The notes below the pieces were generated by a model. The model saw only the letters and a list, made by a program, of their open reading frames with translations, did no database searches and was not told the DNA's origin. From JAGNKE01 sp964583335 (GTDB lineage: Bacteria; Pseudomonadota; Alphaproteobacteria; Micavibrionales; Micavibrionaceae): 64,000 nt of DNA. Location: assembly GCA_964583335.1 (NCBI GenBank), contig CAZOVG010000006.1, positions 62,001 through 126,000 on the forward strand, read 5' to 3'. The translations under genes were made by a program, and so were the position numbers. Shown here piece after piece: positions 22,581 to 30,687 of the stretch (positions within the stretch are counted from its first letter, which is position 1; every line of letters starts with the position of its first letter).

Positions 22581-23604
22581 TCAGTTTTCCGGCGCGCGCG
22601 GCGTTAAGGCGGACTGGTCTGGATTCCCCGAATATCTGCTGAAACCAACTCAGCAGCTTGCGGAAACATATCCGTGCGCAGGAAAATGCGGCGGATACAT
22701 GGATGTTGTCCGGCATGGCGATGGTCAATATGTCGGCGTCTGTTCCTGCGGCTGTGGCAAGCGCGTGTTGCAGAAAACCGATCTCATCATTTATCGCCCA
22801 GATTTTACGACCATCTTTTCCGGCCTTGCGCAGGCGTTTGGTATCAGCGGCGCGGCTCATGCCGAGATCGACGGCCTTCCGGCCTGCTGGCAGATCGGCG
22901 AATATAACCCCGCCGCCAGTTATCGCTTTCCTGTGGTGACGTTGATCGAGGCGCAGGCCAGCAAGATCGAGCGCGTTCTCGGCCAGCTTGTGGCCAGATT
23001 CCAAAAACCCTTCTTTCTTTTGTTGCCCTCGGCATCCGCCGTGACGCAGTCGGTGCAGGACGTAGCGCTGCGGAACGCAGCCAAGGTGTTCGCCTATGAA
23101 GATTTGATCGAATTGACCAACAACGCCATCCAGGTCAGGGGCAATGCGGCCAGCCTGCTGTCCGATCTTTCCGCTGGCTGGATCAAGCACATTGACGGTG
23201 CGCCTGGAGAGACGCGCTACCCGACACCCGCAGGCGCGAAGTGGGAAGATTTTGTTCTAGAATTCACCGCCGACGAGATGATCACCGTTTCCTGCAAGGG
23301 CCAAGGCCACAAGCAGTTCAGCGCGGAAGACCTTCAAATGCGCGACAAGCGCACGAAGAAGCCGAAGCAGGCGTGGACGTTCCTGCAGGCCATGGCGGCG
23401 GCGAACGGCAATATGTCGGTCAGTGATATCGACAAGGTCAAAAAGACCAAGCAGGAAGTTTCAGCCAATCTCCAGCGCGTGTTCCAGCTTCCCGACGACG
23501 ACCCGATTGAGTGGTCAGGAGAGGACACGGCCTACAAAGCTAAATTCCTCATGCGTGGCGGAGAGAAATTGACCCTGTCGAGCGCGCGCAAACGGACGGC
23601 TTAG
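22546..23604 (+). CDS. Unknown protein with Cys cluster (352 aa) in LexA-like cassette
   Basis: The start chosen is the ATG at 22546; a TTG at 22525 is also in frame. Either overlaps the upstream gene's end (stop 22580). It has a Cys-rich region near residues 45-75 (YPCAGKCGG, then VCSCGCGKR), which looks like a zinc-binding knuckle, and a middle part reminiscent of nuclease or NTP-binding folds but without a clear motif. The C-terminal 70 residues contain a possible winged-helix (MSVSDIDKVKKTKQEVSANL) and end GGEKLTLSSARKR. I do not recognise a family. Last gene of the cassette; the next gene is convergent, stops overlapping by 4 bases. Confidence 0.65.
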   Translation: MLLSRPPWHTLSQFSGARGVKADWSGFPEYLLKPTQQLAETYPCAGKCGGYMDVVRHGDGQYVGVCSCGCGKRVLQKTDLIIYRPDFTTIFSGLAQAFGISGAAHAEIDGLPACWQIGEYNPAASYRFPVVTLIEAQASKIERVLGQLVARFQKPFFLLLPSASAVTQSVQDVALRNAAKVFAYEDLIELTNNAIQVRGNAASLLSDLSAGWIKHIDGAPGETRYPTPAGAKWEDFVLEFTADEMITVSCKGQGHKQFSAEDLQMRDKRTKKPKQAWTFLQAMAAANGNMSVSDIDKVKKTKQEVSANLQRVFQLPDDDPIEWSGEDTAYKAKFLMRGGEKLTLSSARKRTA

Positions 23605-24374
23605 GCCGCTTTGTCAGCCTGCACGGCCAAGCCGATCACATGGTGAACCAGGAATGCGTCGATCAATGACAGGGCATAGTCCTTGCTGATCGGCAGCATA
23701 TCTTCCGTCAGCATGGTATCGACGTAATCCTTCGCGTCCCAAAGTTTGCGGGTCTGCTCCGGATTGTTCGGCTCGATCCGCTCCATGACAGATTCAAAAA
23801 CGCTGTTCGCTGTTTTTACGAATTCCGCATGATCCGCCTTGCTCAACGGCAGCGACGTGATCTGCGGCCCTGGATCGGCCTTTGGCGCTGGCCGAGGGGC
23901 TTCGCTTCTCGTTGCATGAGGCGTGTTTTTGTCTATGCGGTAATCTCCGAAGGGGCTGTGATGCCCGTCCACATTCACGAAGACCTGTTTAAATATTTCT
24001 ATTCTGGCTTCGGCATCAAAGGTGGTGTTGTTATCGAATTCCGCGCCGGAGATATACATGTCCCAATCTTCCAGGTGGATTTTATGCTGGTTATCCCACA
24101 GCAGTTTTGTAAGCTCCAATTCTGCATCGGAGGCTTTTAATATATCTGCCCATTTTTCAAAGCCGAGCATCAGCGCAAAAAGATGCTGCGCCTTCATCAA
24201 GCTGAAATCTTCTTCGTCCCAATCGTACTCTAGGAAAATGCGTTCGATATCGAAGTATTTGGGAGCGTATGTATAGTAGGAATTACCATCCACTTTATCG
24301 ATGTAGGACGTTTGGGTTTTGTAATCCCTGAACAGGTTTTTGGCTTGGAGTTTGAAATAGTCTACGGGCGTCAT
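23601..24374 (-). CDS. Hypothetical protein (257 aa)
   Basis: A soluble acidic protein starting MTPVDYFKLQAKNLFRDYKT. The first 100 residues have a pattern (KAQHLFALMLGFEKWADILK) seen in small domains that precede other modules in bacterial proteins; the middle is a Pro/Ala linker (RSEAPRPAPKADPGP) and the end is helical (DYALSLIDAFLVHHVIGLAV). No catalytic motif recognised. Codon and base use look less GC-rich than the genes on both sides, which suggests recent acquisition. It may lie near the right edge of the element, but this cannot be proved. Confidence 0.6.
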   Translation of the reverse strand: MTPVDYFKLQAKNLFRDYKTQTSYIDKVDGNSYYTYAPKYFDIERIFLEYDWDEEDFSLMKAQHLFALMLGFEKWADILKASDAELELTKLLWDNQHKIHLEDWDMYISGAEFDNNTTFDAEARIEIFKQVFVNVDGHHSPFGDYRIDKNTPHATRSEAPRPAPKADPGPQITSLPLSKADHAEFVKTANSVFESVMERIEPNNPEQTRKLWDAKDYVDTMLTEDMLPISKDYALSLIDAFLVHHVIGLAVQADKAA

Positions 24375-24566
24375 GATACAATCCTTATGTTGCCCAAATT
24401 TATTATCTAGATAGTCGCGTTCGTAATCTGAGGTCAGATAATAAACTTGGATAAGGTTGTATTATCGATCTGTTGGCCGATGAAATCTTTGCACGAACGA
24501 GCAGGCTCACCAACAAGCACGCCCAAATCATAGCCAAGGTGCCATCTGAAAACAAGGCACAACGGG

Positions 24567-24905
24567 CTATTTTTCCCCGACCAGTTTGATCTCCAAGCCG
24601 TCGCAACGGACGATCAGGTTGTTGGTTTTCGGATCCAGCGCCAGCTCGGCGAATTCGGCCTTGGGCAGTTTTTGCAGCGTGACATAAAGATGCTGGCTGC
24701 CGATTTTGAAAGTCTCGCGGCATCCGCATTTGACCTGGATGACATTGCTCTGGGTCGGGGCGTCGACCACGAGGAAATTCGGGTGGAATTCTAAGATTGT
24801 GTGCTTTTCGATATGGCCTTTGACACCCTTGGGCATGCGCTTCATTTTCGGCGCGGCGGTGGTTTTAAGAAATTCTGCCAAGGGGACTTTAATAAACTGC
24901 ATCAA
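24567..24905 (-). CDS. Hypothetical protein (112 aa)
   Basis: A 112-residue basic protein (MMQFIKVPLAEFLKTTAAPK) with a beta-rich second half (FLVVDAPTQSNVIQVKCG, then LDPKTNNLIVRCDGLEIKL). Two Cys near VKCGCRE and one later could bind metal, but no family is recognised. Transcribed toward the preceding gene with a 192-base gap. Not clearly phage or host. The ribosome site is weak, and the second ATG (24902) could be used. Confidence 0.5.
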   Translation of the reverse strand: MMQFIKVPLAEFLKTTAAPKMKRMPKGVKGHIEKHTILEFHPNFLVVDAPTQSNVIQVKCGCRETFKIGSQHLYVTLQKLPKAEFAELALDPKTNNLIVRCDGLEIKLVGEK

Positions 24906-25216
24906 TGCTACCGCTTAAATTTTTTACCATGATACATGATTTCTCTTTCATTCTGGAGGGGCTTCTTAAAACCGCGCTAGGCAAAATGCAAAAAACCGCC
25001 GTCGCGTAAACCCTTGAAACCTATTGACCGAAACCTGTGAACATGACGGCAATCGGTACGGAGGTTTCTGAGAGAAAAGGCCCGTAGAGAGAGAAACAGG
25101 CCGAATTTTCGCCGCCACGGCTAAAACCATGTCAGGAGCTTTTCGCGGAACACGTTGCGGGAGTTGGGGTTTTTCCGGCGGCCCTCAAAAAGATAGAGGG
25201 TCGGTTTTTAAGATAA
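24906..25216. other. Intergenic stretch between the 24567 gene and tRNA-Ser
   Basis: About 310 bases without a gene I can support. It contains the direct repeat GAAACCT...GAAACCTG at about 25017-25039 and, just beyond the tRNA 3' end, a GGCCCTC (25185-25191) and GAGGGTC hairpin that may end the tRNA transcript. No clear att duplication or promoter was seen. Low structure otherwise. Confidence 0.4.
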
Positions 25217-25306
<90 letters not shown>

Positions 25307-25556
25307 TTGCGCGGCGGTCCGTTTATCACGGACGGACGTCTGTTCGATTTAAAAGCCCCCAATTTCTAACGATTTTTATGCGGCCCTGTCCAGTGGTAAA
25401 CGACAGAGTGGGCCGGGGGCGGCGGATTTTGTCTCAAGGCCTGTGGGTTCATTGCGGAAGGCGGCGGATTTCGCTTGTCCGGGCCGGGCGGCCTCATTAT
25501 CTTTGCCCTATGTCGCTTTGTCCGAATCTTATAGGCTTTAGGGGTCCTGCATCCGT

Positions 25557-26537
25557 ATGATCCGCTTTTCATGGTTTGCCGTTGTTTTGACCGTTCTGTT
25601 TTTGATTCCGGGGCCCGTCATGGCCGATAAGGACGGTTTCAAGGACTGGGTTGTATCGTTCAAGAAGGAGGCCCTCAAGAAGGGGATTTCCCAGAAGACG
25701 CTCGACGCGGCGTTCGCGGGGGTGAAGCCGTTGCCGCGCGTGATTGAGCTGGACCGCAAACAGCCCGAAGGGAAGATGAGCTTCGTTCAGTACAAGGCGA
25801 AGGTCATCAATGCGGACCGGATCAAGAAGGGGCGGGCGCTTTACCGCGAGCACCGCGAGCTTCTGGACGGGATCGGCGCGAAATACGGCGTTCCGGCGCA
25901 ATATATCGTCGCGCTGTGGGGGATCGAGACCAGTTACGGCACCAATACGGGCGGTTTCGGGGTCATTCCTGCGCTGGCGACGCTGGCGCATGACGGGCGG
26001 CGCAGCAGCTTTTTCCGGGGCGAGTTGATCTCCGCGCTCAAAATTCTGGATCAGGGGCATATCCCGCTCAAGGATATGAAAGGCTCGTGGGCGGGCGCGA
26101 TGGGGCAGAACCAGTTCATGCCTTCCAGCTTCCATGCCTATGCCGTTGACGAGGACGGGGACGGGCGCCGGGATATCTGGACCACGCGGGCCGACGTTTT
26201 CGCCTCCACGGCCAATTACCTGTCGAAAAGCGGATGGCGCGGGGACGAGCGCTGGGGCCGGCCGGTCCAGCTGCCTGAAAAATTTTCGGCGAAGCTTGTC
26301 GGGCTCGACGTGCGCAAGAGCCTCAAGGAATGGGACAAGATCGGCGTGCGTCTACCGGGCGGCGAAGCCCTTCCGGTGGTTGACGGGATCAACGCCTCGG
26401 TCGTCGCGCCGGACGGAGTCAAAGGCCCGGCCTTTTTGGCCTATCACAATTTCGGCGTGATTATGAAATGGAACAAGTCGCAGTATTTCGCGGTCAGCGT
26501 CGGCACGCTCGCGGACGCCATCGCGCAGGCCGAATAG
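25557..26537 (+). CDS. mltB: Lytic murein transglycosylase, MltB family
   Basis: A 326-residue protein with an N-terminal signal peptide (MIRFSWFAVVLTVLFLIPGPVMA) and a lysozyme-like domain. The catalytic Glu is in LWGIETSYGTNTGGFGVIPA and the substrate-binding GAMGQNQFMPSSF follows, as in MltB/SLT family 3. It cleaves the N-acetylmuramic acid to N-acetylglucosamine bond of peptidoglycan in the periplasm and forms 1,6-anhydro ends. No lipobox, so it is a soluble periplasmic form. Directly upstream of RlpA (gap 24 bases), another peptidoglycan transglycosylase, giving a cell-wall cluster with the carboxypeptidase after it. Confidence 0.92.
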   Translation: MIRFSWFAVVLTVLFLIPGPVMADKDGFKDWVVSFKKEALKKGISQKTLDAAFAGVKPLPRVIELDRKQPEGKMSFVQYKAKVINADRIKKGRALYREHRELLDGIGAKYGVPAQYIVALWGIETSYGTNTGGFGVIPALATLAHDGRRSSFFRGELISALKILDQGHIPLKDMKGSWAGAMGQNQFMPSSFHAYAVDEDGDGRRDIWTTRADVFASTANYLSKSGWRGDERWGRPVQLPEKFSAKLVGLDVRKSLKEWDKIGVRLPGGEALPVVDGINASVVAPDGVKGPAFLAYHNFGVIMKWNKSQYFAVSVGTLADAIAQAE

Positions 26538-26561
26538 TTATATGTTCAGGGGATTCATGAA

Positions 26562-27527
26562 ATGAACCGGTTTTCAGAACGTCTCAGGTTGGCCTTTGTG
26601 CTATGCGGTTTTTTCTTGGTTACCGGGTGTTCCAGTATGCCGTTTTTCGGTGATGACGGAAGCAACGGCAATAAGGGCAAGCCGGGGAAAAGCGCCGGGC
26701 AGTATAAGGTCGGCTCGCCCTATAAAATCAACGGCGTGACCTATAAGCCGCAAGAGTTCGACACGTTCACCGAGACGGGCATCGCCTCCTGGTACGGGCC
26801 GGGGTTTCATGGCAAGAGCACGGCGAACGGGGAACGGTTCGATACGAACGAGTTGACGGCCGCGCACCGGGTTCTGCCGATGCCGAGCCTTGTGCGGGTT
26901 ACCAATCTTGAAAATGGCCGTTCGGTTGTTTTGCGTGTGAATGACCGTGGGCCGTTTGCGCATAACCGGGTGATCGACGTTTCGCAAAAGGGTGCAGAGC
27001 TTCTTGGCTTCAAGAACAAAGGTACGGCGCGGGTCCGCGTTCAGCTTATGGAGCGCGAGAGCGCGCGGCTGGCGGATCTAGCGAAAAAGGGGATCAGTAC
27101 GCGTGGGCAGGAACTCGCCCATAACCGCGCTTCGGGGGCGCATGCGCCGGGGTTGCCTCCGGTTCCGCCCGCACCGCCCATCGTGCGTCAGGCTTCGGTT
27201 CAAGCGCCGATGACTCTGGACGACGGATCGAGTCTACCGGGGCACGTCAAGGGCGGGGTGTTCTATCCTGATCCGGTCGTGCGGCAGGAAGCCGTCAACC
27301 CGACCACGCTGTTCGTTCAGGCGGGATCGTTCACGCAGGAGGCGGCTGCGAAGAGTTTGTCCACGGAACTGCAAGCCTTCGGCGCAGCGCGCGTGTATGC
27401 TGCCGATGTGCGCGGAACACGTTATTTCCGCGTCAGGATTTCCGCCAAGAGCGTCCCGGAGGCGGACAGGATCATCGCCGCTTTGAAACGCAGCGGGTAT
27501 AAAGACAGTATCATCGTGGTTGAATGA
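26562..27527 (+). CDS. rlpA: Septal ring lytic transglycosylase RlpA with SPOR domain
   Basis: A 321-residue lipoprotein: signal peptide with lipobox VTGC at about residue 20-23, then a double-psi beta-barrel (GIASWYGPGFHGKSTANGER with the catalytic Asp in VNDRGPF) and a C-terminal SPOR domain (LFVQAGSFTQEAAAKSLSTE and YFRVRISAKSVPEADRII) that binds denuded glycan at the septum. The linker (GLPPVPPAPPIV) is proline-rich. RlpA cuts glycan lacking stem peptides at cell division. Next to MltB and the D,D-carboxypeptidase that makes or removes stem peptides. Confidence 0.92.
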   Translation: MNRFSERLRLAFVLCGFFLVTGCSSMPFFGDDGSNGNKGKPGKSAGQYKVGSPYKINGVTYKPQEFDTFTETGIASWYGPGFHGKSTANGERFDTNELTAAHRVLPMPSLVRVTNLENGRSVVLRVNDRGPFAHNRVIDVSQKGAELLGFKNKGTARVRVQLMERESARLADLAKKGISTRGQELAHNRASGAHAPGLPPVPPAPPIVRQASVQAPMTLDDGSSLPGHVKGGVFYPDPVVRQEAVNPTTLFVQAGSFTQEAAAKSLSTELQAFGAARVYAADVRGTRYFRVRISAKSVPEADRIIAALKRSGYKDSIIVVE

Positions 27528-27578
27528 CCGTCATTTGCTTTATTTGTGCCAACCAGAAACTTCGAGGAAAACATAATT

Positions 27579-28748
27579 ATGTCCTATAACCTCCGCCTTC
27601 AAATCCTAGCGGCCTTCATTCTTGCCGCGCTGGTCTTGATCGTGTCCGGCGCCGTTCATGCGCAGGAGGCCGCTCCTTCGTCCGCCGGGGACCAGCAGAC
27701 AACAGCCTTGCAGGCCATTGCCATCGACTTCGACACGGGCGCGGTTCTGTATGAAAAAGATGCGGACAAGCGGATGCCAACGGCGTCAATGAGCAAGGTT
27801 CTTACGATGTACATGGTCTTTGATGCGCTCAAGGCCGAACGTCTCAAGCTGGATCAGGAACTGCTGGTCAGCGAAAAGGCCTGGCGCACGCAAGGCTCCA
27901 AGATGTGGGTGCCGATCCACGGCAACGTCAAGGTCGAGGATCTGATCCGGGGCGTGATCGTCCAATCCGGTAACGACGCCACCGTCGTTTTTGCCGAGGC
28001 TCTGGCCGGTTCGGAGGAGGCCTTTGCGATCGCGATGACCAAGAAGGCGCACGAGTTGGGCATGAAGAACAGCAATTTCAAGAACGCCAGCGGTTGGCCG
28101 GACCCGGAGCATTATTCCACGCCCCGCGACATGGCGATCATGGCGCAGGCCTTGATCCGCGATTTTCCGGAATATTACCATTATTATGCGGAAAAGGATT
28201 TCACCTATAACAACATCAAGCAGGGGAACCGCAATCCGCTGCTTTACCGGGGGATCGGCGCAGACGGCGTGAAGACCGGGCATACGGAAGAGGCGGGCTA
28301 CGGGCTGGTCGCTTCGGGGATGCAGGACGGGCGGCGCGCGGTGGCCGTTCTGACGGGCATGAAGAGTATGCAGGAGCGGGCAGACGAGTCCGCGAAGCTT
28401 TTGCAATGGGCTTTAGGCAGTTTTAAAAACGTAACGGTTTTCAAGGAACAGCGTGAAATCGAGAGGATTCCCGTCGTCTGGGGTGTCGCTGAAACGGTCG
28501 GTGTCCGCGCCGAAAAATCCATGGCTGTGACGCTGCCGAAAATGGACGCGGGTAACGTCTCGGTCGATATTTCCTATAAAACGCCCTTGATCGCTCCCCT
28601 GAAAGAGGGCGACAATGTGGGCACGGTGACCGTCAAGATCGCGGGGCGGGAGGATGTATCCATCCCCCTTGTTACTATGGCGGAGGTTCCGCAGGCCGGG
28701 TTTTTTGCTCGGTTGATGCAGAAGCTTCATCTTCTTGTAAACGGCTAA
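27579..28748 (+). CDS. dacC: D-alanyl-D-alanine carboxypeptidase (PBP5/6 family)
   Basis: A 389-residue penicillin-binding protein. The ATG at 27579 (GAGGAAAACATAATT before it) gives MSYNLRLQILAAFIL, a signal peptide; an in-frame start at 27546 would place polar residues before it. The SxxK motif is PTASMSKVLT, SxN is QSGNDA and KTG is VKTGHTEEAG. The C-terminal beta domain ends in an amphipathic helix (FFARLMQKLHLLVN), the membrane anchor of this family. It removes the terminal D-Ala from pentapeptide stems and sets cross-linking. Fits the neighbouring peptidoglycan genes. Confidence 0.92.
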   Translation: MSYNLRLQILAAFILAALVLIVSGAVHAQEAAPSSAGDQQTTALQAIAIDFDTGAVLYEKDADKRMPTASMSKVLTMYMVFDALKAERLKLDQELLVSEKAWRTQGSKMWVPIHGNVKVEDLIRGVIVQSGNDATVVFAEALAGSEEAFAIAMTKKAHELGMKNSNFKNASGWPDPEHYSTPRDMAIMAQALIRDFPEYYHYYAEKDFTYNNIKQGNRNPLLYRGIGADGVKTGHTEEAGYGLVASGMQDGRRAVAVLTGMKSMQERADESAKLLQWALGSFKNVTVFKEQREIERIPVVWGVAETVGVRAEKSMAVTLPKMDAGNVSVDISYKTPLIAPLKEGDNVGTVTVKIAGREDVSIPLVTMAEVPQAGFFARLMQKLHLLVNG

Positions 28749-28770
28749 TGCCTATGATTGAGCGTACGCT

Positions 28771-29433
28771 ATGACGATTGAACATAAAAAGCAGTCTCTG
28801 TTTATCACGCTTGAGGGCGGAGAGGGCGCAGGGAAAACCACGCAGATCAACCGTCTTGCGGAGTCTCTGACCCGCGAAAACTACAAGGTTATTACGACGC
28901 GTGAGCCGGGCGGGACTCCTGAGGGCGAGAAAATCCGTTCGCTATTCGTGCGGGACGGCGGGGCGCAGTGGAGCCCGCTTGCCGAGGTTCTGCTTGTTCT
29001 GGCGGCAAGGGCGATGCATGTGGAGCGGGTCGTCCGCCCGGCGCTGGAGGCCGGGAAGATCGTTCTCTGCGACCGTTTTTCCGACTCGACCCTGGCTTAT
29101 CAGGGTTACGGGCGCGGGCTTGAGGCACAAACCATCGAGCGTCTCTCGCAGGACGTACTGGGCGATTTGAGGCCTGATCTCACGTTCATTCTCGATCTTC
29201 CGCCCGAGTTGGGGCTCAGCCGATCGACCAAGAGGCTGGCGCGCGAGGGTTTGAACGGCTTCGAGGGCGAGGACCGTTTTGAGAAGCTGGAGATGGATTT
29301 TCATCACAAAGTGCGTGAGGGCTTTCTCACGATCGCCAAGAACGAGCCCGAGCGCTGCGTGGTGATCGACGCGACGGCTTCGGTGGATGCGATGGCGGCC
29401 GCGATATGGGACGCCGTGCGTAAGAGTTTATAA
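28771..29433 (+). CDS. tmk: Thymidylate kinase
   Basis: A 220-residue dTMP kinase. The P-loop is LEGGEGAGKTTQINRL at about 14-29, the substrate-binding TTREPGGTPEGEKIRSL follows, and DRFSDSTLAYQGYGRGL (the conserved DR and the lid region) lies at about residue 95-110. It phosphorylates dTMP to dTDP in the cytoplasm for DNA synthesis. Followed after 18 bases by holB, a common gene pair in Proteobacteria. Start ATG at 28771 lies 22 bases after the carboxypeptidase. Confidence 0.95.
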   Translation: MTIEHKKQSLFITLEGGEGAGKTTQINRLAESLTRENYKVITTREPGGTPEGEKIRSLFVRDGGAQWSPLAEVLLVLAARAMHVERVVRPALEAGKIVLCDRFSDSTLAYQGYGRGLEAQTIERLSQDVLGDLRPDLTFILDLPPELGLSRSTKRLAREGLNGFEGEDRFEKLEMDFHHKVREGFLTIAKNEPERCVVIDATASVDAMAAAIWDAVRKSL

Positions 29434-29451
29434 ATCTAAAGGTTAGATACC

Positions 29452-30639
29452 ATGGATCTGTTCGGGGACAGTCTGGCCGACCCGGAGGCCGAGTCCTTGC
29501 TTGAAGAGGATGAAGGGTTTTCCGCGGCCGAAGTTTCTCCAGCGCCTTCGGGCGAGCGTGAGCTTTTGTCCGCGCCGCAATCCATGACCTTCTGTTTCGG
29601 CCATGAAGAGCCGGAGCGGCTTCTGCTTGAGGCCTTCGCGGCGGGCCGTCTTCCCCATGCCCTTATTTTCTCGGGACCGCAAGGGATCGGAAAGTGCACG
29701 TTCGCCTTCCGGTTCGCGCGGTTCCTTTTGAAGCACGGCAACCTTCCCGAGCCGGGGGAAAGCCTGTTCGGCGGCAGCGAGGTGACGTTGCCCGAGACCA
29801 TGGATGTAGCACATGGCGATCCGGTTTTTTCGCGCGTTGCGTCCGGCGGGCATGGTGACCTGCTTTATATCGAGAGGGGGATGGATGCCGCCAAGGGCAA
29901 GGAGAAAGCCATTCTGAATGTCGAGACCGTTCGCAAGATTGCGCCCTTCTTACGTAAAACTTCGGCGGAGGGCGGCTGGCGCGTGGTGATCGTGGACGAT
30001 GCCGACCTTATGAATACGGCCGCGCAGAACGCGATCCTTAAAATTCTTGAAGAGCCGCCTAAGAAGGTCGCCATCATTCTCATTACGCACCGCGCCGGGG
30101 CCCTTATCCCGACGATCCGTTCACGCAGCCGGGTTGTGCCGTTCGCGCCTCTTGAGGACCGGATTGTGAAGGATCTGCTGGCGCGGCAGGGGTTCGTCTA
30201 TTCGCCCGCCGACGGCGAGCTTATCTGCGATTTTGCGGGGGGCAGCATCGGCGCGGCCCTGCGGTTTGCCGAGGAGGAGGGGCCGGAGGTTTTCAGGAGC
30301 GTCTGGGCATTGCTCAGCGTCGCGCCGGACTGGAACTGGCCGGATATCCATAAATTCGCCGATAGTTTCGGGGGCGTGGGCGTTGAAAAGCGCTATGCTC
30401 TGACCGCCCGGCTTACGGCTTGGATTTTCCGAAGGCTTGTGAGCCTGAAGGCTCGGGAGAGCAAGAGTTTTCCGGCTTATCTGGCGGGGAGCGGCAAAAG
30501 CGCCTTTCTTCTCAGCCTACCGCAGGCGCGGCTTCTGGAGATCGCCGACGGGCTCGAGGCGCATTTCGCGCGCTCGGATTTTTCCAATCTCGATAAGCGG
30601 GAAACTGTACGCAGCGCGTTTCTTGTGATAAACCCATAA
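29452..30639 (+). CDS. holB: DNA polymerase III subunit delta'
   Basis: A 395-residue clamp-loader subunit with a long acidic N-terminal extension (about 55 residues) before the core (HALIFSGPQGIGKCTFAFRFA, a degenerate Walker A; DADLMNTAAQNAILKILEEP, the SRC-type region LITHRAGALIPTIRSRSR). Delta' ATP site is incomplete in this family (GIGKCT here), as expected. It works in the clamp loader that opens the beta clamp. Adjacent to tmk, the usual context. The C-terminal domain (FRRLVSLKARESKSFPAYL) is less conserved. Confidence 0.9.
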   Translation: MDLFGDSLADPEAESLLEEDEGFSAAEVSPAPSGERELLSAPQSMTFCFGHEEPERLLLEAFAAGRLPHALIFSGPQGIGKCTFAFRFARFLLKHGNLPEPGESLFGGSEVTLPETMDVAHGDPVFSRVASGGHGDLLYIERGMDAAKGKEKAILNVETVRKIAPFLRKTSAEGGWRVVIVDDADLMNTAAQNAILKILEEPPKKVAIILITHRAGALIPTIRSRSRVVPFAPLEDRIVKDLLARQGFVYSPADGELICDFAGGSIGAALRFAEEEGPEVFRSVWALLSVAPDWNWPDIHKFADSFGGVGVEKRYALTARLTAWIFRRLVSLKARESKSFPAYLAGSGKSAFLLSLPQARLLEIADGLEAHFARSDFSNLDKRETVRSAFLVINP

Positions 30640-30687
30640 AAAACTTCATTATTTCAAGTTTTGAGCAGAGATTTCAGGGGTACCGCT

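Noticed and set aside
24455..24589. Short plus-strand frame with a protein-like stretch (IDLLADEIFARTSRLTNKHA)
   Set aside because: It has only 44 open codons, no ATG and no ribosome site. It may be the remnant of a lost gene, but this cannot be supported from the sequence alone.
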